A stretch of 64,000 nucleotides of DNA from Macrocystis pyrifera (lineage: Eukaryota; Sar; Phaeophyceae; Laminariales; Laminariaceae), in assembly GCA_031763025.1 (NCBI GenBank), contig JASSKH010000039.1:1984001-2048000 (forward strand). Reading direction: 5' to 3'. Of this stretch, positions 34,590 through 45,124 are shown one piece after another; positions within the stretch are counted from its first letter, which is position 1; every line of letters starts with the position of its first letter. Under the pieces are notes generated by a model. The model had not been told where the DNA came from and did no database searches. It saw only the letters and a list, made by a program, of their open reading frames with translations. The translations under genes were made by a program, and so were the position numbers.

Positions 34590-35927
34590 GTGGGAACCTG
34601 CTTCGGCATGCCTAGTTTCGAGGACATGCCCAGTCAAGAAGCCAGCGTGGAGAGTGAAAAGACCGTAGAGGAGATGAGGAAGAAAATAGAGGTCCTGGAA
34701 AGGACGATGGAGGAGCAGAGACTGCGCGCCGAGATGGACGCGCAGGGAGCAGGAAAGGAAGGGGGGGGCGGTGGGGGGACAAGAGGAGAAGGAACTGCTG
34801 GAAGACAACAAGCAGCGTCGACGGTGCCGACACCTGGGCTGGAGGCCCGATCAGGCATGTCATTACCTTCTTTGTACCGCCCAAGTTTGTCCCAGTCGAG
34901 ACCCCCGAAGTTCGATAACGTAGAGGCCCACTTTAGCATGTGGTGTAGTAAGTTTTTGGCATACCTATCATCGCTTGGGTGCTTGCATGTACTCAGTAGC
35001 ACAGCAAACCCAGTTATGGTGGGTGACATGAGGGTTTCGCCGGAGGAATTAGCCTCCAGACATTCCCCCCAGGAGATTAGGGACGCGAGATTGGTGTATG
35101 GATTGATGATGGAGGCCATGACAGGATACGATATGGCTGAGTTTAGAATGCAAAAGACAATGTCTCCGAGTGGTGCTTGGAAGGAGTTGGAAGACTATTA
35201 CATGCCGAAGACGATAGCCGCAACTCATAGATTGAGGAGGGAATTTGATACAATCCGAATGGCCGAGGATGAAAACCCCTTGCTGTTCCTAGGAAGGGTG
35301 GACAAGGCAGCAGATGAGCTGGCGATGCTAGGATGTGGTAAGAGTACAGAGGAAGTAAACCGCCACATTGTCACCAACCTCTCATCTTTGTATACTATTC
35401 AAAGCAAGTCCATTCTTTCCCGCCCTTCCGTCCCCCGTTCCGAGATCGATGAGATCATCCGTGACGCGTATGCAAACGACAAGGTAGAGAAGGAGATGGT
35501 TTCTAGGGCATTGGGCGTGCAGGGAGTGGTAGATCAGCATGCCTTGTACGCCGGAGGTGCGCAGCCTGCCGGTGGCGGAGGTGCGGGTCCAGGAGGGGGA
35601 AGGAGGAACAGGAGAGGCGGGAGGCTCAAGGATGGGCAACAGCAGCAGCAGCAGCAGCCCCAGCGACAGCAGCAGCAGCAGCAGCCCCAGCAGCAGCAGC
35701 AGCAGCAGCAGCAGCTCCAGCGACAGTATCAGCAGCAGCAGCAGCAATATCAGCAGCAGCAGCCTCAGCAGCAGCAGCAGCACCAACGGCAGCAGCAGCA
35801 GCCCCAGCAACAGCAGCAGCAGCACCGTCCCCATCAGCAACGTGGCAACCGGGGAGGAGCTTCGTCTGGGGGGATAACCGGTCCCAGATGGCGTTGGGAT
35901 GCCGTGGCCTGCAGGTCGTTGGGATGA
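34590..35927 (+). CDS. Copia copy B gag region
   Basis: Gag portion of the fossil element. A short coiled coil (about residues 18-50) precedes a Gly-rich stretch and a copia-type gag core (about residues 95-310) with the expected SPSGAWKELEDYY-type region. The C-terminal part is dominated by a CAG-encoded poly-Gln tract. Gag would package the element's RNA into cytoplasmic particles. A zinc-knuckle-like CFRCGRPGHH follows at about 36090. Confidence 0.8.
   Translation: MGTCFGMPSFEDMPSQEASVESEKTVEEMRKKIEVLERTMEEQRLRAEMDAQGAGKEGGGGGGTRGEGTAGRQQAASTVPTPGLEARSGMSLPSLYRPSLSQSRPPKFDNVEAHFSMWCSKFLAYLSSLGCLHVLSSTANPVMVGDMRVSPEELASRHSPQEIRDARLVYGLMMEAMTGYDMAEFRMQKTMSPSGAWKELEDYYMPKTIAATHRLRREFDTIRMAEDENPLLFLGRVDKAADELAMLGCGKSTEEVNRHIVTNLSSLYTIQSKSILSRPSVPRSEIDEIIRDAYANDKVEKEMVSRALGVQGVVDQHALYAGGAQPAGGGGAGPGGGRRNRRGGRLKDGQQQQQQQPQRQQQQQQPQQQQQQQQQLQRQYQQQQQQYQQQQPQQQQQHQRQQQQPQQQQQQHRPHQQRGNRGGASSGGITGPRWRWDAVACRSLG
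35640..35830 (+). repeat. CAG microsatellite inside copia gag
   Basis: About 190 bp of nearly continuous CAG codons, interrupted by CCC, CGA and TAT codons, encode poly-Gln. On the other strands it produces poly-Ser and poly-Leu chance frames. Confidence 0.9.
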
Positions 35928-36389
35928 CTCAGCCCCAGACCCCTTCGGTACGGGTGGAGTAGTCCCCCCCATGGGTTGGGTACCTACCGACCCACCACCA
36001 GGGACGTTGCCGCCGATGCCCCCGCCGCCCGCAGCGACTCCGGCAGGCTGGGGTCCCCCACCGAATAACACATGGAGGCGCAAGGGGTCCTGCTTCCGGT
36101 GCGGCAGACCGGGCCACCACGCCGCGGATCGCCAGGCAGCTCCCGCGCAAATGAATATCGCTTTCCCGGGTGCCGCTTCTCCTCAACCCGCCGAACAACC
36201 ATACTACGGAGGTGGCTGGCTGCAGGAGACGCCTTACGGCAGTGGTGGGTATACCTCGGCCGGAGCTTCCCCGCCACAACAACCCTCCTTCAGCACTTCC
36301 CCCTCCCCTGGCCCAGCGAACAACGGCCACCCTACGCCTACGTTCGATCCGCACCTCCTCACCGCGCAGTTTGCGCACCAAGGCAAGGC

Positions 36390-36759
36390 GAATGATGATT
36401 TGTTTTGGGTTAATGGGAGAGAAGAGTGGGTAGCGGATTCGGGAGCAACTTTTCATGTGACTGGCAACCCTTTTGGTATGGTAAACTGTACTCCCCCTCC
36501 CCCTGGTAAGAGCCGTTTGGTGGTCGGTGACATGAGGTCACTAAATGTAGAGTACTTCGGCCAGATTCCAATTGTGATGCACAGCTCTCAGGGTGACGTT
36601 CAAGTTAGGCTGGTGGACGTAGCATACGTACCCGGTGTTCGCTTCAACTTATTTTCGCTTCATGCAGTAATGTTGAAATGCCCGGTGACGCTTGATGCTC
36701 AGGGAGCTCACACGTTGAATGGACAGCTGTCTTTCGTGCGTAGGGACGCGGGTTCATAA
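36390..36759 (+). mobile_element. Copia copy B protease region
   Basis: Part of the fossil element. WVADSGATFHVTG contains the D-S-G active-site triad pattern of retroviral-type aspartic proteases, followed by the usual copia VVGDM and VPGVRFNLFS segments. Confidence 0.8.
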
Positions 36760-36804
36760 GTAGACGACACGCGGATTGTAGAGACCCCGATTGCTGCCGC
36801 TGTT

Positions 36805-37560
36805 TTGGCTCCTGGAAAAATGAGGAGGATCGATATTAACGACCTTCACGTTGCCCTTGCCCACTCCCATGCTGACACTCTCCGTGAGACGGCACGCCAG
36901 ATAATTAAGGTTTTTGGGGAGTTGGTTCCGTGTGCTGGGTGTTCTGAGGCGAAAGGGAGGAGGATGGCGGTGCCGTGGACGACCGAGTGCCGTTCTACCA
37001 GGCCTCTGGAGCGTCTGTTCGTGGATCTGTCGGGACAACAGCCTACGTCAGCTGGCGGTGCGTCATACTTGATGATGATCGTCGACGACTACTCGCGACT
37101 GGGATGGCCGTATTTCTTGAAACGGAAGTCCGACGTCCCGAAGGTCTTCGCTGGTTCCTGACCGGCATCAACGCGAAGGGTGTGCCGTCCATCGTGGAGT
37201 GCCTTCGCTCGGACAACGGCACCGAGTTCACCAAGGCGGAGTTCGTGGAGTTGCTCAACCACCACGGCATCCGCCGCGAGTACACGCCCGTCGATTCTCC
37301 GAAGCATGACGGGGTGGTCGAGCGACGGATCGCCATGACGCTGGAGCTTGCAATGGCGTCCCGCCTGGAGGCCACCCGCCTGTTCGGCGATGCAAGGATG
37401 CCGGCGACGCAGCCCCTCTGGGCTGAGTCATGCGTGTACGCGAGCGATGTGATCAACATGACGGCGAGGGTAAGGGACAAGCCGGAAATGCACTCCCCGT
37501 ACCGAAAATTCTACGGGAGACCACCGTTTGCGCGGCTGCTCCCGTTTCTGAAGCCGGGCT
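36805..37560 (+). mobile_element. Copia copy B integrase region
   Basis: Part of the fossil element. The H and C-x2-C residues of the N-terminal zinc region (ALAHSHADT and CAGCSEAK) are followed by an integrase core at about 37010-37420, with the characteristic RSDNGTEFT and SPKHDGVVERR segments. Confidence 0.85.
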
Positions 37561-37739
37561 TCCACGACGTCAGGAGGGCCCTGAAGACCGAGCCGAAGGC
37601 GGAGGCTTGCTTCTACCTCAACGGCGGCAACCACCACGCAGCTGACTGCAGCAAGATCCTGCTGATGTCTGGCCGAAGGTCGTTCTCCCGTGACGTCACT
37701 TGGGAACACCCGAGGAAACCGTTTGTGGGGCTACTGCCT

Positions 37740-38330
37740 TCGGAGGAGGAGAGCTCCCCGCCGCCGCCGTCGCCGTCGCCACCGCCGCCGGGTGCGCCAG
37801 AGCCTCTGAGGGGCCCCGACGTATGGCCCGAGCCACCGTCCCCATCTCCACTGCTGCCGCCGCAACCGCCGTCATCAACGCCGCTACCGCCGCCGCCCGC
37901 CGCCGTCGCCGTCGCCACCGCCATCGCCGTCACCGTCGCCGTCGCTGCCGCCGTCATCGTCACCGCCGCCGCTACAGCCACCGTCACCGCCGCCGCCGTC
38001 GCCGCCGTTATCATCGCCGTCGCCGCCGCAGCAGTCACCGCAGCCACAGCTTTCGCAGCGTGCTGCCCGGGCACTGGGTTATCATATCCCGGACCCGGGA
38101 GATGGCGATGTGCTGAGGGGGCGGACAAGGGGGGAGACTGCACGACACCAGGAGAGCGGTGGCGCTGTGCAGAGAGGGCGGACAAGGGGGGGGAGACCGC
38201 ACGACACAAGGAGGGTGGTGGCGGTGTGCAGGGTGATCGGGCCAGGGGGGAAGCTGGGCGACACCGGAAGGTGGAGATGTGCTGAGGGGGTGGACAAGAG
38301 GGGAGACTGCGCGGAACCACGAGGCTATGG
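37740..38330 (+). repeat. Simple-sequence linker between integrase and RT regions
   Basis: A CCG/GTC/GCC-rich tract (about 37755-38050) reads as Pro-, Ala- and Val-rich in different frames. It is followed by about four units of roughly 59 bp sharing GGGCGGACAAGGGGGGAGAC. Both lie within the LTR element and look like local expansions. Confidence 0.7.
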
Positions 38331-38595
38331 GGCATGGGCTGCTGTCGTTGATGGCAGCACGGGAAGGTATAGGCCATGTACTTTTCCACCAAGCCCCACC
38401 GCGCGAGAACCCTCCCCTTCCCCACGCCCGGCAAGCGAGCTTTCGACGCCGAACTCGTATGCTGAAGCGTGTGCGGACGAGTATTCGGCCATCTGGAGAC
38501 AGGCGATGGACAAGGAGTACCATGGGCTGGCGGACGCGGGGACATTTGGAGCGACGTAGCAACCAGAGGGGCTCAACGTCATCTCGGCGAAGTGG

Positions 38596-40089
38596 GTGTT
38601 CGCCTGGAAATCCAACGAGCATGGTGACGTGGTGCGGGCGAACGCAAGGCTGGTGGCACGAGGTTTCAAGCAGCGTGAGGGTATTGATTTCTTTGAGACT
38701 TTTGCTCCGACGCCTGCAGCGTCTTGTTTCCGTTTGTTGGGTGCTATTGCGTGCGAGTTGGGTTTGGATTTGTGTCATTTTGATGCTGAGCAGGCGTTCG
38801 TGCAGTCGAGTTTGGATGAGGATGTATTCATGCGACTACCTCCCGGCTGCGGCGAAATGTCTGGTAAGGTGGTCAGGTTGAATCGCAGTCTCTACGGCTT
38901 GAAGCAAGCGTCGAGGTCGTGGCACAACCACCTTCTCACTCACATGAAGAGTCTAGGATTTGAGCAGAGCCCCGCTGACGCGTGTGTCATGAGGTTGGTC
39001 GAGTCGGGCTCTGTCTCCATTGTAACGGTAGTTGATGGGGAGGATATTTATGCTGACGCGTGTGTCATGAGGTTGGTCGAGTCGGGCTCTGTCTCCATTG
39101 TAACGGTAGTTGATGTGGAGGATATTTTTGCTGTAGGACTCAAGGCTAGATGCGACCAGTTCTGTGACGACCTGAACAACCTTGTTCCGATCAACAATCT
39201 GGGCGAGTTGCGGTGGTATGCTGGTTGTTGTTTTTCGAGGGATTGGGATGCTGGCACTTTGACGATTTCGCAGCAGGCGTTCGCTGAAAGTACCGCGGCG
39301 AGGTTTGGTGTTAGTTCTGGGAGGAATAACCCGCTTTCGACTGATGTGAAGCTCGAGGAGTTTGACGAGAATGAACCCGTGGGTGATTGGCCTTTCCGCG
39401 AGTTGGTGGGGTGCTTGACGTGGCTTGCGAACCAAACACGACCGGATATTGCGAACGCGGTGAGGGCGGTAGCGAGGTACACGAATAAGCCGAGGGACGT
39501 ACACTGGAAGACAGCAGTCGGTCTTTTAGAGTACGTATTTTCTACGAGTGATTTCGGCATTACGTTCCAGAAGGGTAGCGGGCTTGAGCTGGTAGCGTTT
39601 GCAGATGCAGACTATGCCAACAAAGCCACTGACAGGAGGTCAGTTTCCGGTGGGACCATCATGTGTGCTGGGGCGTGTGTGTGCTGGTTTTCTAGGACGC
39701 AGAAATGCGTCACACTCTCAACCACTGAGGCCGAATATGTAGCACTGGCAGGCACCATCAAGGAGGCAATGTTCATGCGCTATGTATGGAGTTTTATTTT
39801 TCCGGGGTTTGGGGAGAGATGCATTGCGGTTTTCCAGGATAACGAGGGGGCAAGGCACCTGGCACAAAATCCAGTGTGCATGTCGAATTCGAAGCACATC
39901 GACGTACGACACCACTTTTTGCGCGAACTTATTTTTAAGGGGGAGTTTGTTATTACCCATGTAGAGTCGGAGAAACAGCATGCAGACTTCTTGACAAAGC
40001 AACACGGTGTTTCGTTACCACCGGGATTTTCTGATGGATATTTGACACGGTTTTTCCGAGGTGGAAGGCTTTATGATATTTTTGAGTGA
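38596..40089 (+). CDS. Copia copy B reverse transcriptase and RNase H
   Basis: Part of the fossil element. The frame covers the copia RT from VFAWKSNEHGDVVRANARLV through FETFAP and LNRSLYGLKQA, then the copia RNase H with FADADYA and STTEAEYVAL, ending LYDIFE. In an intact element this makes the cDNA copy. Confidence 0.88.
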   Translation: MFAWKSNEHGDVVRANARLVARGFKQREGIDFFETFAPTPAASCFRLLGAIACELGLDLCHFDAEQAFVQSSLDEDVFMRLPPGCGEMSGKVVRLNRSLYGLKQASRSWHNHLLTHMKSLGFEQSPADACVMRLVESGSVSIVTVVDGEDIYADACVMRLVESGSVSIVTVVDVEDIFAVGLKARCDQFCDDLNNLVPINNLGELRWYAGCCFSRDWDAGTLTISQQAFAESTAARFGVSSGRNNPLSTDVKLEEFDENEPVGDWPFRELVGCLTWLANQTRPDIANAVRAVARYTNKPRDVHWKTAVGLLEYVFSTSDFGITFQKGSGLELVAFADADYANKATDRRSVSGGTIMCAGACVCWFSRTQKCVTLSTTEAEYVALAGTIKEAMFMRYVWSFIFPGFGERCIAVFQDNEGARHLAQNPVCMSNSKHIDVRHHFLRELIFKGEFVITHVESEKQHADFLTKQHGVSLPPGFSDGYLTRFFRGGRLYDIFE

Positions 40090-41156
40090 AGGATTTGTCT
40101 GAACTACGTATAAATCCGAAGATGCTGCCGTTTTTCCCTGGCTAATTCCGAGGATGATACCATTTCGTTCCTGGTGATGGATTTCGAGCGTTTTTGGTGG
40201 TTTCGAGTAGTCCCCACGTCAAATAAATTCAAGTGAAGGAATGTATGCGATCTCGCATTACCGTCGCGATCTGTGTATCAATGGCGGGGAGTAGGAGATA
40301 AGGGGAGACTCTTGTCCGGGGGAACGGGGTTCCTCGCGATCTCTGGCATTTAATTTCTTGGCTAAATTTTATTTTTGATGAGTAGGACTACTGTGATATT
40401 TTATATGATTTGCATTAATTCCTCATGAAATATAGGGAGATTTTTTTGGATAAGGTTGAAGAGAGACTATGAAGCGCCTGGGGGCGTGTGCGGTCCATAG
40501 GAAATGTTTTCTGATTTGGAAGGCTTGGGTAGTATTTCGGAAATTGAGAGTTGGATTTTTTTTTTTGGTTCTTGAAAATTTGTGCTGTTGTTCATAGTCA
40601 GTACTGACTAAGTGGTCTAGCAGGTAGTGCTATATAATTCCCTAGGGTGGGTCGGGAGTTGAAGTCTCGCCGAATTCGTAAGTTGATCTTTTCGAGCGTG
40701 CGCGCTGGAGACAATACGAGTGATTACGATAGTGTGCCTGTAGACTCCAGTCGCGTTTGGCGAGGGGAGGGCTCCGGAGATCACTGTACGAAGTTGAAGA
40801 GATTCCACTGAATAGCTTTTGACCAATTCCGCGGAAAATGCCGTTTTACCTGACTGAATCCGAGAAGAATGCCGTTTTACCTGGCATTGGATTTCGAGAG
40901 TTTTATGTGTTTGCAACAGAGAGGCTGGGGATTTGAGCATTTGAATACTGATTTGAGGGTTTGAGTGTTGATTCAACAATTTGATTTTTGAGTTACAGAT
41001 TGGATTTTTGACTTTCTGAGTTTGATTCGAGTTGGTTTTTTTATTGAGATGCCCTGCGATGTCGTACATTTTCATGTACAGAGCTGAGGAGAATATTGCT
41101 CACGCACAGGAGCTGGGGGGATATAAGTATGGTCGTGTGTATTGAGTAGGGGGGAT
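40090..41156 (+). other. Non-coding region before the 3' LTR of copia copy B
   Basis: About 1.07 kb without coding capacity, unusually long for a copia element. TGCCGTTTTACCTG words (with a diverged earlier copy at 40130) and GGATTTCGAG recur at 40120-40200 and 40840-40900, so part is an internal duplication. At about 40606-40680 a tRNA-like stretch has an A-box-like GTGGTCTAGCAGG and a T-arm-like CGGGA-GTTGAAG-TCTCG. Confidence 0.5.
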
Positions 41157-41421
41157 ATTGATTGTACTCAGATACACGACATATAAGATCCATGGTACAT
41201 TGGGGAGTTCCACGCTGGAAAGGGATTCCGGCAGTAGGGTATTGGGATATCGGGGTAATGTGTGCCCACCAATGCCACTCGTCAGGTGGAACCCTATACT
41301 GCATGTGAGGCGAGTCAACTCGACAGCTCGGATATAATATAATAGGAGTTCCGTGTTACTGTCTGGAGTCAACCACGCGTTCCCGTGCCAGCTGCGCCTA
41401 TACCTTTAGAGATCAATCAGC
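41157..41421 (+). repeat. 3' LTR of copia copy B
   Basis: The 265-bp counterpart of 34267-34531. It begins ATTGATTGTACTC and ends GATCAATCAGC, followed directly by the AAAGTCT target-duplication candidate. Confidence 0.9.
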
Positions 41422-41846
41422 AAAGTCTTTAACTGATTGAATATAACACCCTCTAAGCTACAGTAGTAGCTTCCACGACCTGCAGGATATAACAACTATC
41501 GTGGTTGCTCAACAACAAGCAATGCAGTCAATTATAAGCGACAGGTGAGGTCGGCAGGAACACCGGCATACACAGGTGGTGGAGATAACCACCCATGAAG
41601 AGTGCGATAGCTTTCTGGTACGCGATGGAAAGCTCACCCACTAACAACACCAATAGATCGGGCGTTGGTCTTCCCCAAAGCAAGGCAGTATTGAAGGATG
41701 AAGCTCCTACCAGGTATCATTGCCAATCAAGTCCAGCTGCTTCTGCCGCCGTAAACAGAGGCGGATAGATTATTGCCTGAATCCGTAACAAAGAGGCGCA
41801 ATCCTCCCGAACAAAGAGACGCAATCCACCCTTGTATCGGCTGGAG
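41422..41846. other. Spacer between LTR element and OGFr gene 3' end
   Basis: About 425 bp with no gene. It should hold the 3' UTR of the minus-strand gene that ends at 41847. No clear poly(A) signal was identified. Confidence 0.4.
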
Positions 41847-44800
41847 TCACGCGCTCCACCAAAACTCTTGCGATGGATGCTTACGGAGTTCAGGTAGGCC
41901 ACACAGAAACGTCTGCAAGGCATTCGCATACCCTCCCAGTTTAAACGCCCGCAACGACGAGATGATGCGGGTAAGGCGAAGGGCGTTGTGGTCGAACGAC
42001 TCCATCCACTTGACGCCGGGATCGAAGTGGCCCCCCTTCACGACGACCACTTGGGCACCCCGCTGTACCATGCTGAGCCCGTAGAACATGGGCATCCTGT
42101 CCAACGCGGACAACGTGTTCTGCTGGGGCTTTTCCCCTGGCCTGCTGACCTCGACGATGTCTGCATCAGACAAGACTGGTGCGTTTGGAACCATCCGCGA
42201 CAATTGCTTGATCGGAAACATCCACTGAATAAAATCGTGTGTTTGTTCCAACCACGCGTCAGACTGCTGCAACATCTGAGTGAGAGAAGGACCTTGCTCG
42301 TCTGCGCCAGACCTGGACCGGCCACCTTCACGGTAAAAAAGCAGAAGCGGGCTGACCGTAGCGGTTGGCCCCAACTGTCTTGGTCTCCCAGAGGCGATTA
42401 GTGGGCCGGACGGGTGACTGCCCAGCGGCTTGGGAACAACAGCTACGGTTGTTCTCAAAGTTGCAGCGTTGATCTCCTGGAGCGCGAGGGTGCCGTGGTC
42501 CATCCACATACCCTCGATTTCCGCTTGCATTTTTGCCGCCGTAGTTGCAATGCTGTCTCGTTCTTCGATCGCCTTGTTCCGATCAGCGATAGCCGTTCTT
42601 GCATCCGAAGAGGCATGACATGCGTCTTCTTGGGCGACTGCTAGTTTGACCGCAGCGTTTGCCAGCTGGCTGGCGGTATCATTGGCGGCAGCGGTGGCCT
42701 GGTCGAACGCCTCCTGCATTTCGACAGAGGATGAAACTAAGCGGCTCCGCTCCTGTTCCGAAATATATAGCTTCTGTTCAGCCGCGTTCGCAAACGATAC
42801 GGCCCAGGAAGCCTGTTCCCGAGACGCGGCTAACTCATTGGCGGTAATGGTGGCGGCAGCGTCTTTCTCCATCAGTGCTGTTTGCACAGCGGCAATGGTA
42901 GCAGCTGCGCAATCGCGCTCGCGCTCTGCCGCATGGAATCTAGCTGCGGCTTCTTCCTCCGACGAGGTCGCGCGTGCCACCTCTTGCCGAGCGGCTTCCA
43001 AAGCGGCAGTGGTGGTTGCGATAGAGTCGGTCTTCACCGCCAGTGCTTTCTGCAGATTAACATTGGCGGCAACTAAGTTTTCGCGTTCGTCCTCTGCTGC
43101 TTGTGCGACTTCGCTCGCCCACGAGATGGCGTGGGCAACCTCTTGTCGAATTGCTGCCAAGGCGGCGTTAGCGGTGTTGGTAGCGGTGGTCTGCACCGCT
43201 AGCGCTTCTTGCAGATCAACATTGGCGGCAAGTGCACTATCGCGTTCGCCCTCTGCCGCATGTACGGCTTCGTTTGCCGGCGACATGGCGCCGGCGGCCT
43301 CTTGCCGAACGGCTGCCAACGCGGTAGTGGCAGTGTTGGTAGCGGTGGCCTGCACCTCCAGTGCTTCCTGCAGATCAACATTGGCGGCAAGTGCACTATC
43401 GCGTCCGCGGTTTGCTTCATGGCACCCAGCTATTGCTTCGTTTGCCAACGAGGTGGCGCGGGCAGCCTTTTGTCGAACGGCTTCTAACTCGATAGTGGTG
43501 ATAGAGGTAGCAGTGATCTGCACCGCCAGAGCCTCCTGCAGATTATCTTTGGTAGCAACTACATTTCCACGTTCGTTTTCTGCCGCGTGTACGACTTCGC
43601 TCGCCCACGAAATGGCGTGGGCAGTCTCTTGTTGAATGGCTGTCAAGGCGGTGGTGGCGGTGTTGGTATCGGTGGTCTGCATCGCTAGTGCTTCATGCAG
43701 ATTAACGTTGGCGGTGCGTGCACTATCGCGCTCGTCCTCTGCCGCATTTGCGGCTTCGTTTGCCGACGAGATGGCACCGATAACCTCTTGTCGAACAGCT
43801 GCCAACTCGGTACGGGCGGTGTTTCTAGCGGTGGTCTGCAACTCCAGTGCTTCCTGCAGATCAAAACTGGCGGCACCTGTACTGTCTCGTACGCAGTTTG
43901 CCGTATGGCATTCAGCCACGGCTTCGTTTGCCGACGATGTGGCGCGCGAAGCCTCTTGTTGAGCTTCTACCAAGGCGATGGTGACAGTGGTGGCAGTGGT
44001 CGTTTTCTGCTCTAGTGCTGCTCGCAGTGCCACAATGGTAGCAGTAGCAGCCGCCAGGTCATTGGAAGTTGAGGTGGCAATTGATTTCTGTGCCTCGCAG
44101 TCAACGCGTATTCCGACAACTAGAGTTCAGCACGATACCGCTCTCTGTTGGCGGCATCCCTTTCTTCTGCAAACGCACTTGCCATGGACGTGGCACGAGC
44201 AGCCTCTCGAGTAGCCAGCGCGAGCTTAGATGAATTTGTGACGGCAGCAGCAGCGGCGGCAGTGACAGCGTTACGATCCACACATGCTGCAGTTGCTGCA
44301 TTGGTGGCCTCCCGGCGAATCAGCTCCAGCTCAGCAGCTGTGTCGGCGGCAATGGCAGATTGACGACCGACATTTTCACGAAGACCCGCGATAGGGCCTG
44401 TAGCTTCGTTGAAATGTTGTAGCCGCGCTTCGATCTCGTCACGGGCCATGGACTCACGCCGCTGAGCCCCCACGACTGCAATGTTGGCCGCAGCAGTGGT
44501 TGCGGCAAGCTGCTGGGCTAGCTCTCCTGCAGTGGTCCGAGCGATATCCCGCTCTTGCACGGCGATAGAAAGCTGCTCATTTGCCACTTCGAGGGCCAAG
44601 TTCGCCGCTGCGGATGCTTCACGATCTGCAAAGACTTCCGCGGTGAGGGTTGAGACGGAGGCACCACAAGAGGTTGCGACAGCCGCCGTACGAGCGAGCC
44701 TGTCTTCCAATTCGGCAGCTCTACCAGCATGCCGTTTGCGCTCCGTACGTTGGTGGCTCGTCGTTGTGGCCAAACGCTTCTGTAGCCAGGCTATGACAAC

Positions 44801-45124
44801 AGCCGGTTGCTCGTCCTGTTCCACAAGCGAGGATGCAGACCTTGGTGTCGTAGCCACCACCGATGACGCAACAGTCAGCGGCGCTAGATGGGGAGCCTTC
44901 CCCATCTCGGCTTTTGCGGCGACAGTAGCGCCTCCCTGTCGCGTAGCTATAGCCGTGGCCGTGGTGGAAGCGAGCGAAACACCAGCCGTTGCCTGGTACT
45001 GCCGTACACCCTGTAGGTGGCGTTTGCTGTTGAAGCGTACGCGTCGCCCCGCTTGTTTTCCTCTTCGAGGTTGAACCCTGCGTATCCCGGCGGCTGTTAC
45101 GTTCTCCCGGTTCACCACAAGCAT
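41847..45124 (-). CDS. Ala-rich coiled-coil repeat protein with C-terminal OGFr domain
   Basis: A host gene of roughly 1,090 residues. The first Met in frame is at 45124 (MLVVNRENVTAAG), followed by a basic stretch (RRVQPRRGKQAGRR) that could be a nuclear signal. A long Ala/Glu/Gln-rich coiled coil follows, including about eight repeats of 53 residues. The C-terminal 145 residues match the opioid growth factor receptor conserved region: WLEQTHDFIQWMFP, then LSDADI, LDRMPMFYGL, HNALRLTRIISSLR and a final EFWWSA. OGFr domains occur in animal receptor OGFR and in many fungal, algal and bacterial proteins of unknown biochemistry. A single frame change lies near 44115: the upstream frame meets TAG while the downstream one is open through it. 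This is a sequencing error, a short unrecognised intron, or a real lesion. Confidence 0.7.
42560..44020 (-). repeat. 159-bp (53-codon) coding repeat array
   Basis: About eight to nine tandem units sit inside the OGFr gene. The most regular ones contain ERDSALAANVDLQEAL, TATNTA and ALAAVRQEAA in fixed order, starting near residues ERDS every 53 codons. Outer units are more diverged (one of 55 and one longer), and central ones nearly identical, the usual pattern of expansion by unequal exchange. Confidence 0.75.

Larger units (their letters stand above)
34267..41421 (+). mobile_element. Ty1/copia LTR retrotransposon, copy B
   Basis: Fossil element of the Ty1/copia (Pseudoviridae) lineage with both LTRs, in the order gag, protease, integrase, reverse transcriptase, RNase H. 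The 7-bp word AAAGTCT abuts both outer ends (34260-34266 and 41422-41428), consistent with a target duplication. A purine-rich tract GAGTAGGGGGGAT precedes the 3' LTR, as expected. The two LTRs differ at about five or six of 265 positions, so the insertion is fairly recent. The coding region is broken, with roughly four interruptions. Unusual passengers are a long poly-Gln tract in gag, a Pro/Ala/Val-rich simple-sequence linker after integrase, and about 1 kb of non-coding sequence before the 3' LTR. Confidence 0.92.

Noticed and set aside
35382-36083. Leu-rich membrane-like protein on the minus strand
   Set aside because: It is the complement of the CAG tract in the copia gag region; the Leu runs are antisense to poly-Gln.
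37613-38545. 310-codon minus-strand frame
   Set aside because: Antisense of the simple-sequence linker inside the copia element, with Ala/Val/Thr runs from repeated CCG/GTC triplets.
42646-43635. 329-codon plus-strand Ala/Ser/Cys-rich frame
   Set aside because: It is the antisense shadow of the repeat coiled coil. The minus-strand frame has heptad-like composition and ends in the OGFr domain, so the minus strand is the coding one.
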